Shown here: positions 34,155 through 43,645 of the stretch, piece by piece
Numbering within the stretch: the stretch's first letter is position 1
Layout: every line of letters begins with the position of its first letter
From: Pseudomonas kribbensis
GTDB lineage: Bacteria; Pseudomonadota; Gammaproteobacteria; Pseudomonadales; Pseudomonadaceae
Reading direction: 5' to 3'
DNA length: 64,000 bases
NCBI RefSeq assembly: GCF_003352185.1
Contig: NZ_CP029608.1
Coordinates: 3,534,001-3,598,000 of the forward strand
The notes under the pieces: generated by a model
Seen by the model: the letters and a program-made list of their open reading frames with translations, nothing else
The model's database searches: none
What the model was told of the DNA's origin: nothing
Made by a program: the position numbers and the translations under genes

Positions 34155-37100
34155 TCAAGCAAGCTCAAGCTCCGCAGTCGCCGCAGCAGGCACGACCGCC
34201 TGACCGCTCAACGCCACGTCGTTCAGCTCACGGTTGGCCACCGCGTACATGGCGTAGTCGGTGCCGCTGGCGGCACGGATTTCCACCAGCATCGCGCGCC
34301 AGCGCTGGATCATCGCGTCGTGTTGCGCCATCCACAGCCCCAGACGCTCTTCCACGTCCAGGTTGCCGCCGCCCGCTTGCAGAACGGCGATGGTGATCGC
34401 GCGTTGCTGCCAGTCGACGTCGTCGCGGAACGCTTCACGGGCCAGGGCCTGCCAGTTGTTTTCAACCGGCAAGGCGCTGATCTGCGAGATGTACCAGGTG
34501 ATGTCCAGCGCGCTGCCCACGGCGAAGTACGCCTTGGCCACTTCGGCCGGATCCTGGCCAGTCACGTCGGCCGCTTCGATGATCGGCAGCAGCGTGTAGA
34601 GGTGGGTCGTACCCGCCACCATACGCGCCAGCAGTTCCGGTACACCGGCCGCGACGTAAGCCTGATAACGCTCCTGCCAGTTTTCACGGATTTCGCCGCT
34701 CAGCAGTTCGTCCAGCTTCAGGCCCAGCTCCTTCAGGTGCGGACCGAAATGCGCGACGTCACGGGCAGCGTTCTGCTCGTTGCGACGGGCACGCAGGAAC
34801 CAGCGCGTGGCGCGACGGCCCAGACGCATCAGCTCGTCCATCAGCTCCAGTTGCACGTCAGCGGAGACCTGGTAGTCCAGGGCTTCAATCTGACGGAACC
34901 AGTGCGGGAGGTGGAAGATGTCACGCACGATCACGTAGGCGCCGGCAACGTTCGCCGGAGTCATGCCGGTGGACTCTTTGAGTCGCTGAACGAAGGTGAT
35001 GCCCATGTGGTTGACCAGATCGTTGGCGATCTGGGTGCTGACGATCTCGCGCTTCAGACGGTGACGACGCATGGCATCGGCGAACTTGCTGACCAGGCTC
35101 GGCGGGAACGCGGTTTCCATGTCACGGGTCAGGTAGTCGTCGTCCGGCACCAGCGAGTCCAGCAGCTGCTGCTTGAGGTCGATCTTGCTGTACGAGATCA
35201 GCACCGACAGCTCCGGACGCGTCAGGCCCTTGCCGGTCGCGGCGCGCTCGGTGAGCTGCTCTTCGGTCGGCAGGTACTCGATGGCGCGGTCCAGCTTGCC
35301 ACGGCCTTCCAGATCGCTCATCAGGCGTTTGTACTCGGCGGCACGCTCGTAGGCACGGCGGGCAGCCAGGGACAGAGCCTGGGTCTGCTTGTAGTTGTTG
35401 CCCAGCACCAGACCACCGACTTCGTCGGTCATGCTCGCCAGCAACTGATCGCGTTGCTTGCCCGTCATGTCGCCGGCCTGAACCACTTCGTTCAGCAGGA
35501 TCTTGATGTTCACTTCGTGGTCGGAGCAGTCCACGCCACCGGCGTTGTCGATGAAGTCGGTGTTGGAACCGCCGCCATTGAGACCGAATTCCACACGACC
35601 CAGTTGGGTCATGCCGAGGTTACCGCCCTCGCCCACTACCTTGCAGCGCAGTTCGTTGCCGTTCACGCGCAGTGCATCGTTGGCCTTGTCGCCGACATCG
35701 GCGTGGCTTTCGCTGCTGGCCTTGACGTAAGTACCGATACCGCCGTTCCACAGCAGATCCACCGGTGCCTTGAGCAAGGCGTTCAGCAGTTCGGTCGGGG
35801 TCAGCTTGTCGGCCTGGATGTCGAAGCGCTCTTTCATCTGTGGCGAGATGGCAATGCTCTTCGCGCTGCGCGAGAAGATACCGCCGCCTTCGGACATGAT
35901 GCTGGTGTCGTAGTCGGACCATGCCGAACGCGGCAGGTCGAACATGCGCTGACGCTCGACGAAGCTGGTGGCCGGGTTCGGGTTCGGGTCGATGAAGATG
36001 TGCATGTGGTTGAACGCGGCAACCAGTTGCAGCTTGTCGGACATCAACAGACCGTTACCGAATACGTCGCCGGCCATGTCGCCGATGCCGACCACGGTCA
36101 CGCTGTCTTCCTGGACATTGATGCCGCGCTCGCGGAAGTGGCGCTGTACGCCGACCCACGCGCCCTTGGCGGTGATGCCCATTTTCTTGTGGTCGTAACC
36201 GGCCGAACCACCGGACGCGAACGCGTCACCCAGCCAGAAGCCGTAGTCGATGGCGATGCCATTGGCGATGTCGGAGAAGGTTGCAGTGCCCTTGTCCGCC
36301 GCGACCACCAGGTACGGGTCATCATCGTCATGACGCACGACGTTGACCGGCGGAACCAGTTTGCCGTCCTTCAGGTTGTCGGTGATGTCCAGCAGACCCG
36401 AGATGAAGATGCGGTAGCAGGCGATGCCTTCGGCCGCGATCTCGTCACGGCTGCCGCCCAGTGGCAGGCGACGCGGCAGGAAGCCGCCCTTCGCACCCAC
36501 CGGCACGATGACCGAGTTCTTCACTTGCTGGGCTTTTACCAGGCCGAGGACTTCGGTACGGAAGTCTTCTTCACGGTCGGACCAGCGCAGGCCACCACGC
36601 GCGACGTTGCCGAAGCGCAGGTGCACGCCTTCGACGCGAGGCGAGTAAACGAAGATTTCGAATTTCGGAACCGGCTTCGGCAGCTCAGGGATCAAGTGCG
36701 GGTTGAACTTGAAGCTGAAGTACGACTTGTTCTGGCCGTTGGCGTCGGTCTGGTAGAAGTTGGTGCGCAGGGTCGCTTTGATCAGGTCCAGGTAACGACG
36801 CAGGATGCGGTCTTCGTTGAGGACTTGAACGTCGTCCAGCGCGGTCAGGATTGCCTGTTCCAGACGCAGTTGCTTGTCGTCCAGATCATCGCTGCCCAGT
36901 TTGCGCGCCAGGTAGAAGCGGGTCTTGAACAACCGGGTCAGTTCGCGAGCGATGTCGGTGTGGTTGTTCAGGGTGCTGGCGATGTAGCCGAGGTCGAAGC
37001 CCAGACGGATCTGCTTCAGGTAGCGAGCGTAGGCACGCAGCAGCGCGACGTCGCGCCATGGCAGGCCGGCGGTCAGCACCAGACGGTTGAACGCATCGTT

Positions 37101-39041
37101 TTCGGCGTCGCCGCGCACGATGTGGACGAACGCGTCCTGCAGGGTGTCATTGAGCTGCTGGATGTCCAGGTCCATGCCTTCGGCGGCAGTGAACGCGAAG
37201 TCGTGGATCCAGAACTCGCGACCGTTGTTGTGACGCAGGCGATACGGGAACTCGCCCAGCACGCGCAGGCCGAGGTTTTCCAGGATCGGCAGCACGTCGG
37301 ACAGCGCCAGCGGGGTATCGGCGTGATACAGCTTGCAGTGCAGCTCGCGCGGGCCGGAAGCCAGCGGCTGGTAGAAGCTCATGGCCAGCGGCTTCTTCTC
37401 GCTCAGGTTGAGCAGGTGCTGCATGTCGACCACGGCCGAATGCGCCGCGAAACGCTCGCGATAACCGGCCGGGAAGCCTTTAGGGAAGTCAGCCAGCACG
37501 TTGGTGCCGTTGGCTTCGCCGAAGGTTTCGACGGTCAATGCGGCGTAATCGTCCTGCCAGCTGCGGCAGGCCTGGATGACTTCGTTTTCCAGTTGCAGCG
37601 GGTCGATGTCGATACGGTTCTTCGGGTCGACGCGCAGGATCAGCTGCACGCGGGCCAGCACGGACTCGGAGAAGAAGGTCCAGAACTCGCAGTCGGTCGC
37701 CTTCAGGCGCTCCATCAGCACTTGCTGGATTTTCTGGCGGACTTCGGTGGAATAGATGTCGCGCGGCACGTAGGCCAGGCAGTAGCAGAAGCGACCGTAC
37801 GGGTCTTTGCGCAGGAACACGCGGATCTTGTTGCGCTCCTGGATCTGCACGATCGACATCACGGTGCTGAACAGTTCGTCGACCGGGGTCTGGAACAGGT
37901 CGTCACGCGGCAGCACTTCCAGAACCTGGGCCAGTTCCTTGCCCAGGTGAGCCTTGGCCTGGAAGCCGGAGCGACGCTCGATCTCTTCGACCTTGCGGCG
38001 GATGAACGGGATGACACGCACGCTTTCGCCATACACCGACGAGGTGTACAGGCCCATGAAGCGGTGTTCCTTGATGACCTTGCCGTCGGCGTCGATTTCA
38101 CGGATCGACACGTAGTCCGGGTAAGCCGGACGGTGTACGCGGCTCGGGTGTGCAGCCTTGGCGAACGACAGCAGCGTCGGTTCGCGCAGGTAGTTCACGG
38201 CGTAGTCTTCGATGTGGCGGTCTTCGTTGGTCAGACCGGTGCGCAACATCTTGGTCAGGCCGAGGAACGAATTCTGGTCGTATTCGATGTGGCCGCCGTC
38301 GGCCTGATCGACCACGGTGAATTCTTCGTAGCCGAGGAAGGTGAAGTGGTTGCCCACCAGCCATTCCAGGAAGCTCTTGATTTCGTTCTTCTCGCCGGCA
38401 TCGACGGCAAATGCGCTGTTATCGAGCTTGGTGAGGATTTCCTGCACCTTGGCCTTCATCGGCTCGAAATCGGCGACCGCGACGCGGACTTCACCCAGAA
38501 CCTGTTCCAGTTCCTTGCTCAGCACATTCAGTTCGGCCGCGTTGGCGCAGCGGTCGATTTCCAGGTACATCAGCGACTCGTGCAGGATGCCTTCGCCGGT
38601 GGTGCCCTTCGGCAGGATTTCCAGCAGTTCGCCCTTGCTGCCACGACGCACACTGAGCACGGTGGTCTGCAGGGTGTGGATGCTGTAGCCACGGCGGTTC
38701 AGCTCGGTACGCACCGAGTCCACCAGGAATGGCAGGTCGTGGTGCAGCACTTCGACCGCGGTGTGGGTCGACTGCCAGCCGTGACGTTCGTAATCGGGGT
38801 TGTAGACGCGCACTTGCGGTTGCGCGTGATCGAAGCGCTCAAGCAGGCGCCACGCAGAAAGAGTACAGCCAGCGAGGTCGGAGAGGCGACGTTGGGTCAG
38901 CTCGTCCAGGGAAATGATGCCGAAGAATTGTTCAGCGAACAGCGCCACTTGTGGCAGTGCCTGTTCACTGATGTGCTGCGCCAGTGCCGCTTGCAGTTGG
39001 TGCTGGAAGTCGGCTTTGCTGGCTGCGGTGAAGAACGCCAT
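34155..39041 (-). CDS. gdhB: NAD-specific glutamate dehydrogenase, large 180-kDa type
   Basis: 1628 residues, the size of the L-GDH (GdhB) class of Pseudomonas and Streptomyces. The N-terminal half carries ACT-like regulatory modules (e.g. HDLPFLVDSVRTELNRRGYSI) and FLEWLVGNHFTFLGYEEF. The catalytic core at ~800-1200 has GVHLRFGNVARGGLRWSDREEDFRTEVLGLVKAQQVKNSVIVPVGAKGGF (lysines for glutamate), KGTATFSDIANGIA, ASGGSAGYDHKKMGITAKGAW and the dinucleotide region VVGIGDMAGDVFGNGLLMS. It converts glutamate to 2-oxoglutarate + ammonia for catabolism. Single gene, own terminator; ATG at 39041. Confidence 0.97.
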   Translation of the reverse strand: MAFFTAASKADFQHQLQAALAQHISEQALPQVALFAEQFFGIISLDELTQRRLSDLAGCTLSAWRLLERFDHAQPQVRVYNPDYERHGWQSTHTAVEVLHHDLPFLVDSVRTELNRRGYSIHTLQTTVLSVRRGSKGELLEILPKGTTGEGILHESLMYLEIDRCANAAELNVLSKELEQVLGEVRVAVADFEPMKAKVQEILTKLDNSAFAVDAGEKNEIKSFLEWLVGNHFTFLGYEEFTVVDQADGGHIEYDQNSFLGLTKMLRTGLTNEDRHIEDYAVNYLREPTLLSFAKAAHPSRVHRPAYPDYVSIREIDADGKVIKEHRFMGLYTSSVYGESVRVIPFIRRKVEEIERRSGFQAKAHLGKELAQVLEVLPRDDLFQTPVDELFSTVMSIVQIQERNKIRVFLRKDPYGRFCYCLAYVPRDIYSTEVRQKIQQVLMERLKATDCEFWTFFSESVLARVQLILRVDPKNRIDIDPLQLENEVIQACRSWQDDYAALTVETFGEANGTNVLADFPKGFPAGYRERFAAHSAVVDMQHLLNLSEKKPLAMSFYQPLASGPRELHCKLYHADTPLALSDVLPILENLGLRVLGEFPYRLRHNNGREFWIHDFAFTAAEGMDLDIQQLNDTLQDAFVHIVRGDAENDAFNRLVLTAGLPWRDVALLRAYARYLKQIRLGFDLGYIASTLNNHTDIARELTRLFKTRFYLARKLGSDDLDDKQLRLEQAILTALDDVQVLNEDRILRRYLDLIKATLRTNFYQTDANGQNKSYFSFKFNPHLIPELPKPVPKFEIFVYSPRVEGVHLRFGNVARGGLRWSDREEDFRTEVLGLVKAQQVKNSVIVPVGAKGGFLPRRLPLGGSRDEIAAEGIACYRIFISGLLDITDNLKDGKLVPPVNVVRHDDDDPYLVVAADKGTATFSDIANGIAIDYGFWLGDAFASGGSAGYDHKKMGITAKGAWVGVQRHFRERGINVQEDSVTVVGIGDMAGDVFGNGLLMSDKLQLVAAFNHMHIFIDPNPNPATSFVERQRMFDLPRSAWSDYDTSIMSEGGGIFSRSAKSIAISPQMKERFDIQADKLTPTELLNALLKAPVDLLWNGGIGTYVKASSESHADVGDKANDALRVNGNELRCKVVGEGGNLGMTQLGRVEFGLNGGGSNTDFIDNAGGVDCSDHEVNIKILLNEVVQAGDMTGKQRDQLLASMTDEVGGLVLGNNYKQTQALSLAARRAYERAAEYKRLMSDLEGRGKLDRAIEYLPTEEQLTERAATGKGLTRPELSVLISYSKIDLKQQLLDSLVPDDDYLTRDMETAFPPSLVSKFADAMRRHRLKREIVSTQIANDLVNHMGITFVQRLKESTGMTPANVAGAYVIVRDIFHLPHWFRQIEALDYQVSADVQLELMDELMRLGRRATRWFLRARRNEQNAARDVAHFGPHLKELGLKLDELLSGEIRENWQERYQAYVAAGVPELLARMVAGTTHLYTLLPIIEAADVTGQDPAEVAKAYFAVGSALDITWYISQISALPVENNWQALAREAFRDDVDWQQRAITIAVLQAGGGNLDVEERLGLWMAQHDAMIQRWRAMLVEIRAASGTDYAMYAVANRELNDVALSGQAVVPAAATAELELA

Positions 39042-39545
39042 CTGTGGTACTCCGCTTGGGCTTGTTATTGATGGAAAGCGTCGCGTACAAAACCCCTTTC
39101 GGGGCGTTCCGTCGCCCTGTTCCTGAATCTCGGGCAGAGGAAACAGGGTGACAGGTGGGTGAAGCTGGACGAGACACTCAGGTCACATTCACCTTCCATG
39201 AATGGGCATCTGCAAAAACGACTGTCCGGCATGCCGACAATGTCTTTACGGGTGCTCATCCGTTGCGCAGCTTAATGGGTGCGACAATGTGTCTGCTTGC
39301 GGTGCTGCGACATATTCGGTCATTGGCACGTAAACCCGGGCAGGCGCATCGGTAAACACTAGCATTCATGGGGCGCAACGCCGGTCTGAATCCCCGGTTT
39401 TACGGTACAGGCGTGCCAGAAATGACCATTGACCTGTGTCGCGTTCACGACACATCCTCTGACACTCTCACATGCAGAAATTCCCGGGGGCTGGCAGAAT
39501 CGCGCCCAATTGCGACCAACAAGCCCGCCGAGGCAGGAATTCCCC
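39042..39545. other. Intergenic region upstream of gdhB
   Basis: No gene seen in ~500 nt. On the minus strand a GC hairpin GCCCC-GAAA-GGGG followed by TTTT (about 39090-39107) lies ~50 nt before the gdhB ATG and could attenuate or merely structure the gdhB leader. The rest shows no further element. Confidence 0.4.
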
Positions 39546-39899
39546 ATGCAAATGACCACCGCCCTTTTGATCGTCAACCCGTGCGACGACGAAGAAGACA
39601 ACATGGCCATGCTCTGCTGCCACAGCGACAAGGGCGAAATGTTTCTGATGAGCCGCTATCCGGACGAGGATGAACTGGAGATCACGCTGGATGGCGAGCC
39701 GTCCACTCTCGACGGCGTGAAAGTCACCCTGACCAAGACCCTGCTGAAGATCGAAATCGCGGCGGCGGATGCCGATGCGCTGAATGGCGATGATGTGCTG
39801 GAAATCACCTACAACCCGGACATGGTGGATCTGGCCGAGGTTGAGGAAACCCTGAAGAACATTCTTGATGGTACTGGCACCTTTATCAGCCAGATTTGA
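39546..39899 (+). CDS. Hypothetical acidic protein
   Basis: 117 residues from the ATG at 39546 (GAGGCAGG upstream). Very acidic (CDDEEDN, PDEDELEITLDGEPSTLDG), beta-rich N-terminal half and a helical end (VDLAEVEETLKNIL). No family known to me; looks like a conserved Pseudomonas cytoplasmic protein. Confidence 0.75.
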   Translation: MQMTTALLIVNPCDDEEDNMAMLCCHSDKGEMFLMSRYPDEDELEITLDGEPSTLDGVKVTLTKTLLKIEIAAADADALNGDDVLEITYNPDMVDLAEVEETLKNILDGTGTFISQI

Positions 39900-39918
39900 G
39901 GGTGTCTGCACTGACCCT

Positions 39919-39990
39919 ATCGCGAGCAGGCTCGCTCCCACACTGACGGGCGTACACCGCTCAAATGTGGGAGCGAGCCTGCTCGCGATG
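39919..39990. repeat. REPIN (GCGAGCAGGCTCGC type)
   Basis: ATCGCGAGCAGGCTCGCTCC and its inverse ending GCTCGCGATG, ~25 nt apart, 20 nt past the acidic protein gene. Confidence 0.92.
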
Positions 39991-40169
39991 AGGCCCGAAA
40001 GAACACCGCACCTCCCCCGCCCTACAAATTTCCAACAATTGCCCCGGTCATTTCCCGCACTTTGCGCAAAATGCCGTTAGTCGCCACCCCCTGCGATGGA
40101 TTAAAGTAACGCCCCCAGCCCCGGCGTTATCCGAACGCCTGTGGCCACCCTTTCCAGGAACAGTCATCG

Positions 40170-41129
40170 ATGGAACATCGTGAAGCGCTGCTGGCGCTGC
40201 GAACCTTTCTTTCAACGCAGATTCTCGGCCAGGAAAAACTCATCGAGCGCTTGCTCATCGCCCTGCTCGCCGACGGCCACATGCTGGTCGAGGGCGCTCC
40301 GGGCCTGGCCAAGACCAAAGCGATCAAAGAGCTCGCCGAGGGCATCGAAGCCCAGTTCCATCGCATCCAGTTCACCCCGGACCTGCTGCCTGCCGACATC
40401 ACCGGCACCGAGATCTATCGCCCGGAAACCGGCAGTTTCGTGTTCCAGCAAGGCCCGATCTTCCACAACCTGGTGCTGGCGGACGAAATCAACCGTGCCC
40501 CGGCCAAAGTGCAATCGGCGCTGCTCGAAGCCATGGCCGAGCGTCAGGTCAGTGTCGGGCGCAGCACTTACGAGCTGTCGCCGTTGTTTCTGGTAATGGC
40601 CACGCAGAACCCGATCGAGCAGGAAGGCACCTATCCGCTGCCCGAAGCGCAGCTCGACCGCTTCCTGATGCACGTGAAAATCGGTTTCCCGGACGCCGCT
40701 GTCGAACGGCGGATCCTGCAACAGGCCCGGGGCGAAGCCCTGAACGGCGAGACCAAACCCGAGCGCCGGGTCAGCCAGCAGGCGATTTTCGCCGCACGCA
40801 AGGAAATCCTCGGTCTGTACATGGCGGACGCCGTGGAGGAATACCTGGTGCAACTGGTCATGGCCACGCGCAACCCGGCCAAGTTTGACCCGGAAATGGC
40901 CGAATGGATTGCCTACGGCGCCAGCCCGCGCGGCTCCATCGCCCTCGACCGCTGCGCCCGCGCCCACGCCTGGCTGGCCGGTCGCGACTTCGTCAGCCCG
41001 GAAGATATCCAGGCGGTGCTGTTCGACGTATTGCGTCACCGCATCATTCTGTCGTTCGAGGCCGAAGCCGCCGGCATCGACCAGGATCGGGTGGTGCAAC
41101 GGATTCTCGACGTCGTAGCCGTCGCTTGA
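40170..41129 (+). CDS. MoxR-family AAA+ ATPase
   Basis: 319 residues. Walker A EGAPGLAKT at ~35-43, Walker B LVLADEINRAPAKVQSALLEAM, sensor 1 LFLVMATQNPIEQEGTYPLPEAQLDRFLM, sensor 2 ASPRGSIALDRCARAHA. MoxR ATPases act as chaperones for VWA-domain proteins; the six genes 40170-47015 form such a MoxR/DUF58/VWA (Bat/aerotolerance-type) operon with short gaps and 4- to 8-nt overlaps. Confidence 0.94.
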   Translation: MEHREALLALRTFLSTQILGQEKLIERLLIALLADGHMLVEGAPGLAKTKAIKELAEGIEAQFHRIQFTPDLLPADITGTEIYRPETGSFVFQQGPIFHNLVLADEINRAPAKVQSALLEAMAERQVSVGRSTYELSPLFLVMATQNPIEQEGTYPLPEAQLDRFLMHVKIGFPDAAVERRILQQARGEALNGETKPERRVSQQAIFAARKEILGLYMADAVEEYLVQLVMATRNPAKFDPEMAEWIAYGASPRGSIALDRCARAHAWLAGRDFVSPEDIQAVLFDVLRHRIILSFEAEAAGIDQDRVVQRILDVVAVA

Positions 41130-41134
41130 CCCCC

Positions 41135-42079
41135 ATGAACGCCTCCCTGCCGTCCGAACCCGGTATCCGCATCTCCCTCGCCGAATTGATCGAGATGCGT
41201 CACCGCGTGCGCGAAGTGCAGCTGTTTTCCACGCCGAGCCAGCGCAGCCCTCTGATTGGCCTGCATCACTCGAAATTCCGGGGCCGTGGCGTCGACTTCG
41301 ACCAAGTGCGGGTCTATCAGGCCGGCGACGACGTGCGCACCATCGACTGGCGCGTGACCGCACGGACTCAGGAGCCGCACACCAAGCTGTTCCATGAAGA
41401 ACGCGAACGGCCGATTTTCATCATGGTCGAGCAAAGCACGCGGCTGTTCTTCGGTTCCGGGCTGATGTTCAAATCGGTGCTCGCGGCGCAAGCGGCGGCG
41501 CTGATCGGCTGGGCGGCGCTTGGCCACAACGACCGGGTTGGCGGACTGGTGTTCGGCGACAACGAGCATTACGAGATCAAACCGCGCCGCAGCAAGCAGA
41601 GCCTGCTGCAACTGCTCAACCGCTTGGTGAAGGTCAATCAATCACTGCACAGCGAGCGGGAGCCGGATCGCGATGCGTTTGGCGTCGCCCTGCGCCGGGC
41701 CCGTGAAGTATTGCGTCCGGGCAGTCTGGTGATAGTGATCTGTGACGAGCGCGCCTTGAGCGACAGCGCCGAGCAGCAACTGAGCCTGCTGTCGCGCCAT
41801 TGTGATCTGCTGATGCTGCCGCTGTCCGATCCGCTGGACCACGCCCTGCCCGCCGCTGGCCTGCTGCGATTCGCCGAGCGCGGAGCGCAACTGGAACTCG
41901 ACACGCTCAACTTCGACCTGCGCCAGACCTACCGCGCCCAGGCCGAAGCGCGCATCGCTCGCTGGGAATTGCTCGCGCAGAAATTGCGGGTGCTGCTGAT
42001 GCCTCTCAGCACCCAGAGCGAAATGGTCGAGCAGATGCGCGAGTTCCTCAACCCGCAGCGCCCGGGGAACGTTCGATGA
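41135..42079 (+). CDS. DUF58 domain protein of the MoxR operon
   Basis: 314 residues from the ATG at 41135, 5 nt after the moxR stop. HHSKFRGRGVDFDQVRVYQAGDDVRTIDWRVTARTQEPHTKLFHEERERPIFIMVEQS is the classic DUF58 signature, followed by a VWA-like half. Partner of MoxR; likely cytoplasmic. Earlier in-frame starts lie inside moxR and are rejected. Confidence 0.93.
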   Translation: MNASLPSEPGIRISLAELIEMRHRVREVQLFSTPSQRSPLIGLHHSKFRGRGVDFDQVRVYQAGDDVRTIDWRVTARTQEPHTKLFHEERERPIFIMVEQSTRLFFGSGLMFKSVLAAQAAALIGWAALGHNDRVGGLVFGDNEHYEIKPRRSKQSLLQLLNRLVKVNQSLHSEREPDRDAFGVALRRAREVLRPGSLVIVICDERALSDSAEQQLSLLSRHCDLLMLPLSDPLDHALPAAGLLRFAERGAQLELDTLNFDLRQTYRAQAEARIARWELLAQKLRVLLMPLSTQSEMVEQMREFLNPQRPGNVR

Positions 42080-42573
42080 ACGGCCTCGAACAACTGCAAC
42101 CGCTGATTTCCCCGCCACCGATCGCCTTCTGGCCTCCGGCGCCGGGCTGGTGGCTGCTGCTTTTGCTGCTGCCGCTGATCGGCTACGCGTTGTGGCGTCT
42201 GCGCCGTTTCATCCCGATCAAGAAAAAACCCGTCGTGCGCGCCGAAATCCCGCTCGATCCGGTACGCGTTGCCGCGCTGGCCGAACTGGCACAAATGGTC
42301 AAACCCTACGACGGCGCACCGGCCGGCGCATGGTTGCAACAACTGAACGGCCTGTTAAAACGCCTGTGTCGCAACCACTACCCCTACAGCCAGAGCCACA
42401 CCCTCAACGGGCGCAAGTGGCTGGCGTTCCTCGACAACCGTTGCCCTGCCGCTGGCCTGACCCGCTGGATGGTGCTGGTGGAAGGCGCCTACAAGCCCGA
42501 ATGCAAACTCGACGACAAGGCCATCGCCGGCCTGACGCAAGCCGTCGATACCTGGATCCGCAAGCATGTTTGA
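42076..42573 (+). CDS. DUF4381 membrane protein
   Basis: 165 residues; Pro-rich start (PLISPPPIAFWPPAPGWW), one TM helix (WWLLLLLLPLIGYALWRL), cytoplasmic domain with WLQQLNGLLKRLCRNHYPYSQSHTLNGRKWLAFLD. Matches DUF4381 in MoxR-VWA operons. Overlaps both neighbours (4 and 8 nt). Confidence 0.9.
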   Translation: MNGLEQLQPLISPPPIAFWPPAPGWWLLLLLLPLIGYALWRLRRFIPIKKKPVVRAEIPLDPVRVAALAELAQMVKPYDGAPAGAWLQQLNGLLKRLCRNHYPYSQSHTLNGRKWLAFLDNRCPAAGLTRWMVLVEGAYKPECKLDDKAIAGLTQAVDTWIRKHV

Positions 42574-43645
42574 GTTCGCCTGGCCGTGGATCTTTGTGCT
42601 GTTGCCGCTGCCGTGGCTGATGCGCCTCGTGCTGCCGGTGGCTGACAGTGGCGAGCCGGCGTTGAAAGTGAGTTTTCTCGGTGACCTGGAAGGCCTCGCC
42701 CGCCGCCGCGCCCGGGCCAATTTGCCGGCCTGGCGTCAGCAAGCACCGTTCATGCTGCTGTGGTTGCTGCTGCTGATCGCCGCCGCCCGCCCGCAATGGC
42801 TGGGCGAGCCGTTGCCGATTGCTGCGAGCGGTCGCGATCTGCTGGTGGCGGTGGACGTGTCCGGTTCGATGGATTTCCCCGACATGCAATGGAACGACGA
42901 AGACGTCAGTCGCCTGTCGCTGGTCCAGCATTTGCTCGGTGACTTCCTGGAAAGCCGCGACGGCGACCGGGTCGGTTTGATCCTGTTCGGCAGCCAGGCT
43001 TATCTGCAAGCGCCGCTGACATTTGACCGGCGCACCGTGCGTGTGTGGCTCGACGAAGCGCGGATCGGCATCGCCGGCAAGAACACCGCGATTGGCGACG
43101 CCATCGGTCTGGCGCTGAAACGCCTGCGCATGCGCCCGGCACAAAGCCGCGTGCTGATTCTGGTCACCGACGGCGCCAACAACGGTGGTGAAATCGAGCC
43201 GCTGACCGCCGCAAAACTGGCGGCCAATGAAGGCGTGAAAATCTATCCGATCGGCATCGGTGCCGACCCCGAAGAAAGTGGCGCCACGGCACTGCTCGGC
43301 GGCAACCCGACCCTCGACCTCGACGAGCCGGCACTCAAGGCCATCGCCGACGCTACTGGTGGCCGTTATTTCCGTGCCCGCGACGGCAAGGAACTGCAAG
43401 CGATCAAGGACACCCTCGACCAACTGGAACCGGTGGCCCAGCAGCCGACTCAGGCGCGCCCGGCCCAGGCGTTGTATCAATGGCCGCTGGCATTGGCATT
43501 GCTGTTGAGCATGTTGCTGGTGGCCCGCGAATTGTGGCCGGACAACCCGCTGCAACGGCTGTTCACCAAGGAGCTGTATCTGCAAAGCCCCCTGCCTGAC
43601 TGGCGCGAGCGCCTCAAGCGCCTGCGTTTGCGGAGGCGCCGATGA
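42566..43645 (+). CDS. BatA-type VWA-domain membrane protein
   Basis: 359 residues. TM segments at both ends (FAWPWIFVLLPLPWLMRLVLP; MLLWLLLLIAAARPQ; C-terminal WPLALALLLSMLLVARELW). VWA domain ~90-290 with intact MIDAS: DVSGSMDFPD (DxSxS), later TAIGDAIGLAL (T) and LVTDGANNGG (D). Probably displays the VWA domain in the periplasm. Operon partner of BatB/C. Confidence 0.93.
   Translation: MFEFAWPWIFVLLPLPWLMRLVLPVADSGEPALKVSFLGDLEGLARRRARANLPAWRQQAPFMLLWLLLLIAAARPQWLGEPLPIAASGRDLLVAVDVSGSMDFPDMQWNDEDVSRLSLVQHLLGDFLESRDGDRVGLILFGSQAYLQAPLTFDRRTVRVWLDEARIGIAGKNTAIGDAIGLALKRLRMRPAQSRVLILVTDGANNGGEIEPLTAAKLAANEGVKIYPIGIGADPEESGATALLGGNPTLDLDEPALKAIADATGGRYFRARDGKELQAIKDTLDQLEPVAQQPTQARPAQALYQWPLALALLLSMLLVARELWPDNPLQRLFTKELYLQSPLPDWRERLKRLRLRRRR

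Noticed and set aside
33945..39071. Plus-strand open frame of 1708 codons opposite gdhB
   Set aside because: It is the antisense of a well-conserved GdhB; high GC in third positions keeps the opposite strand free of stops. The translation is rich in His/Arg/Gln and shows no domain.
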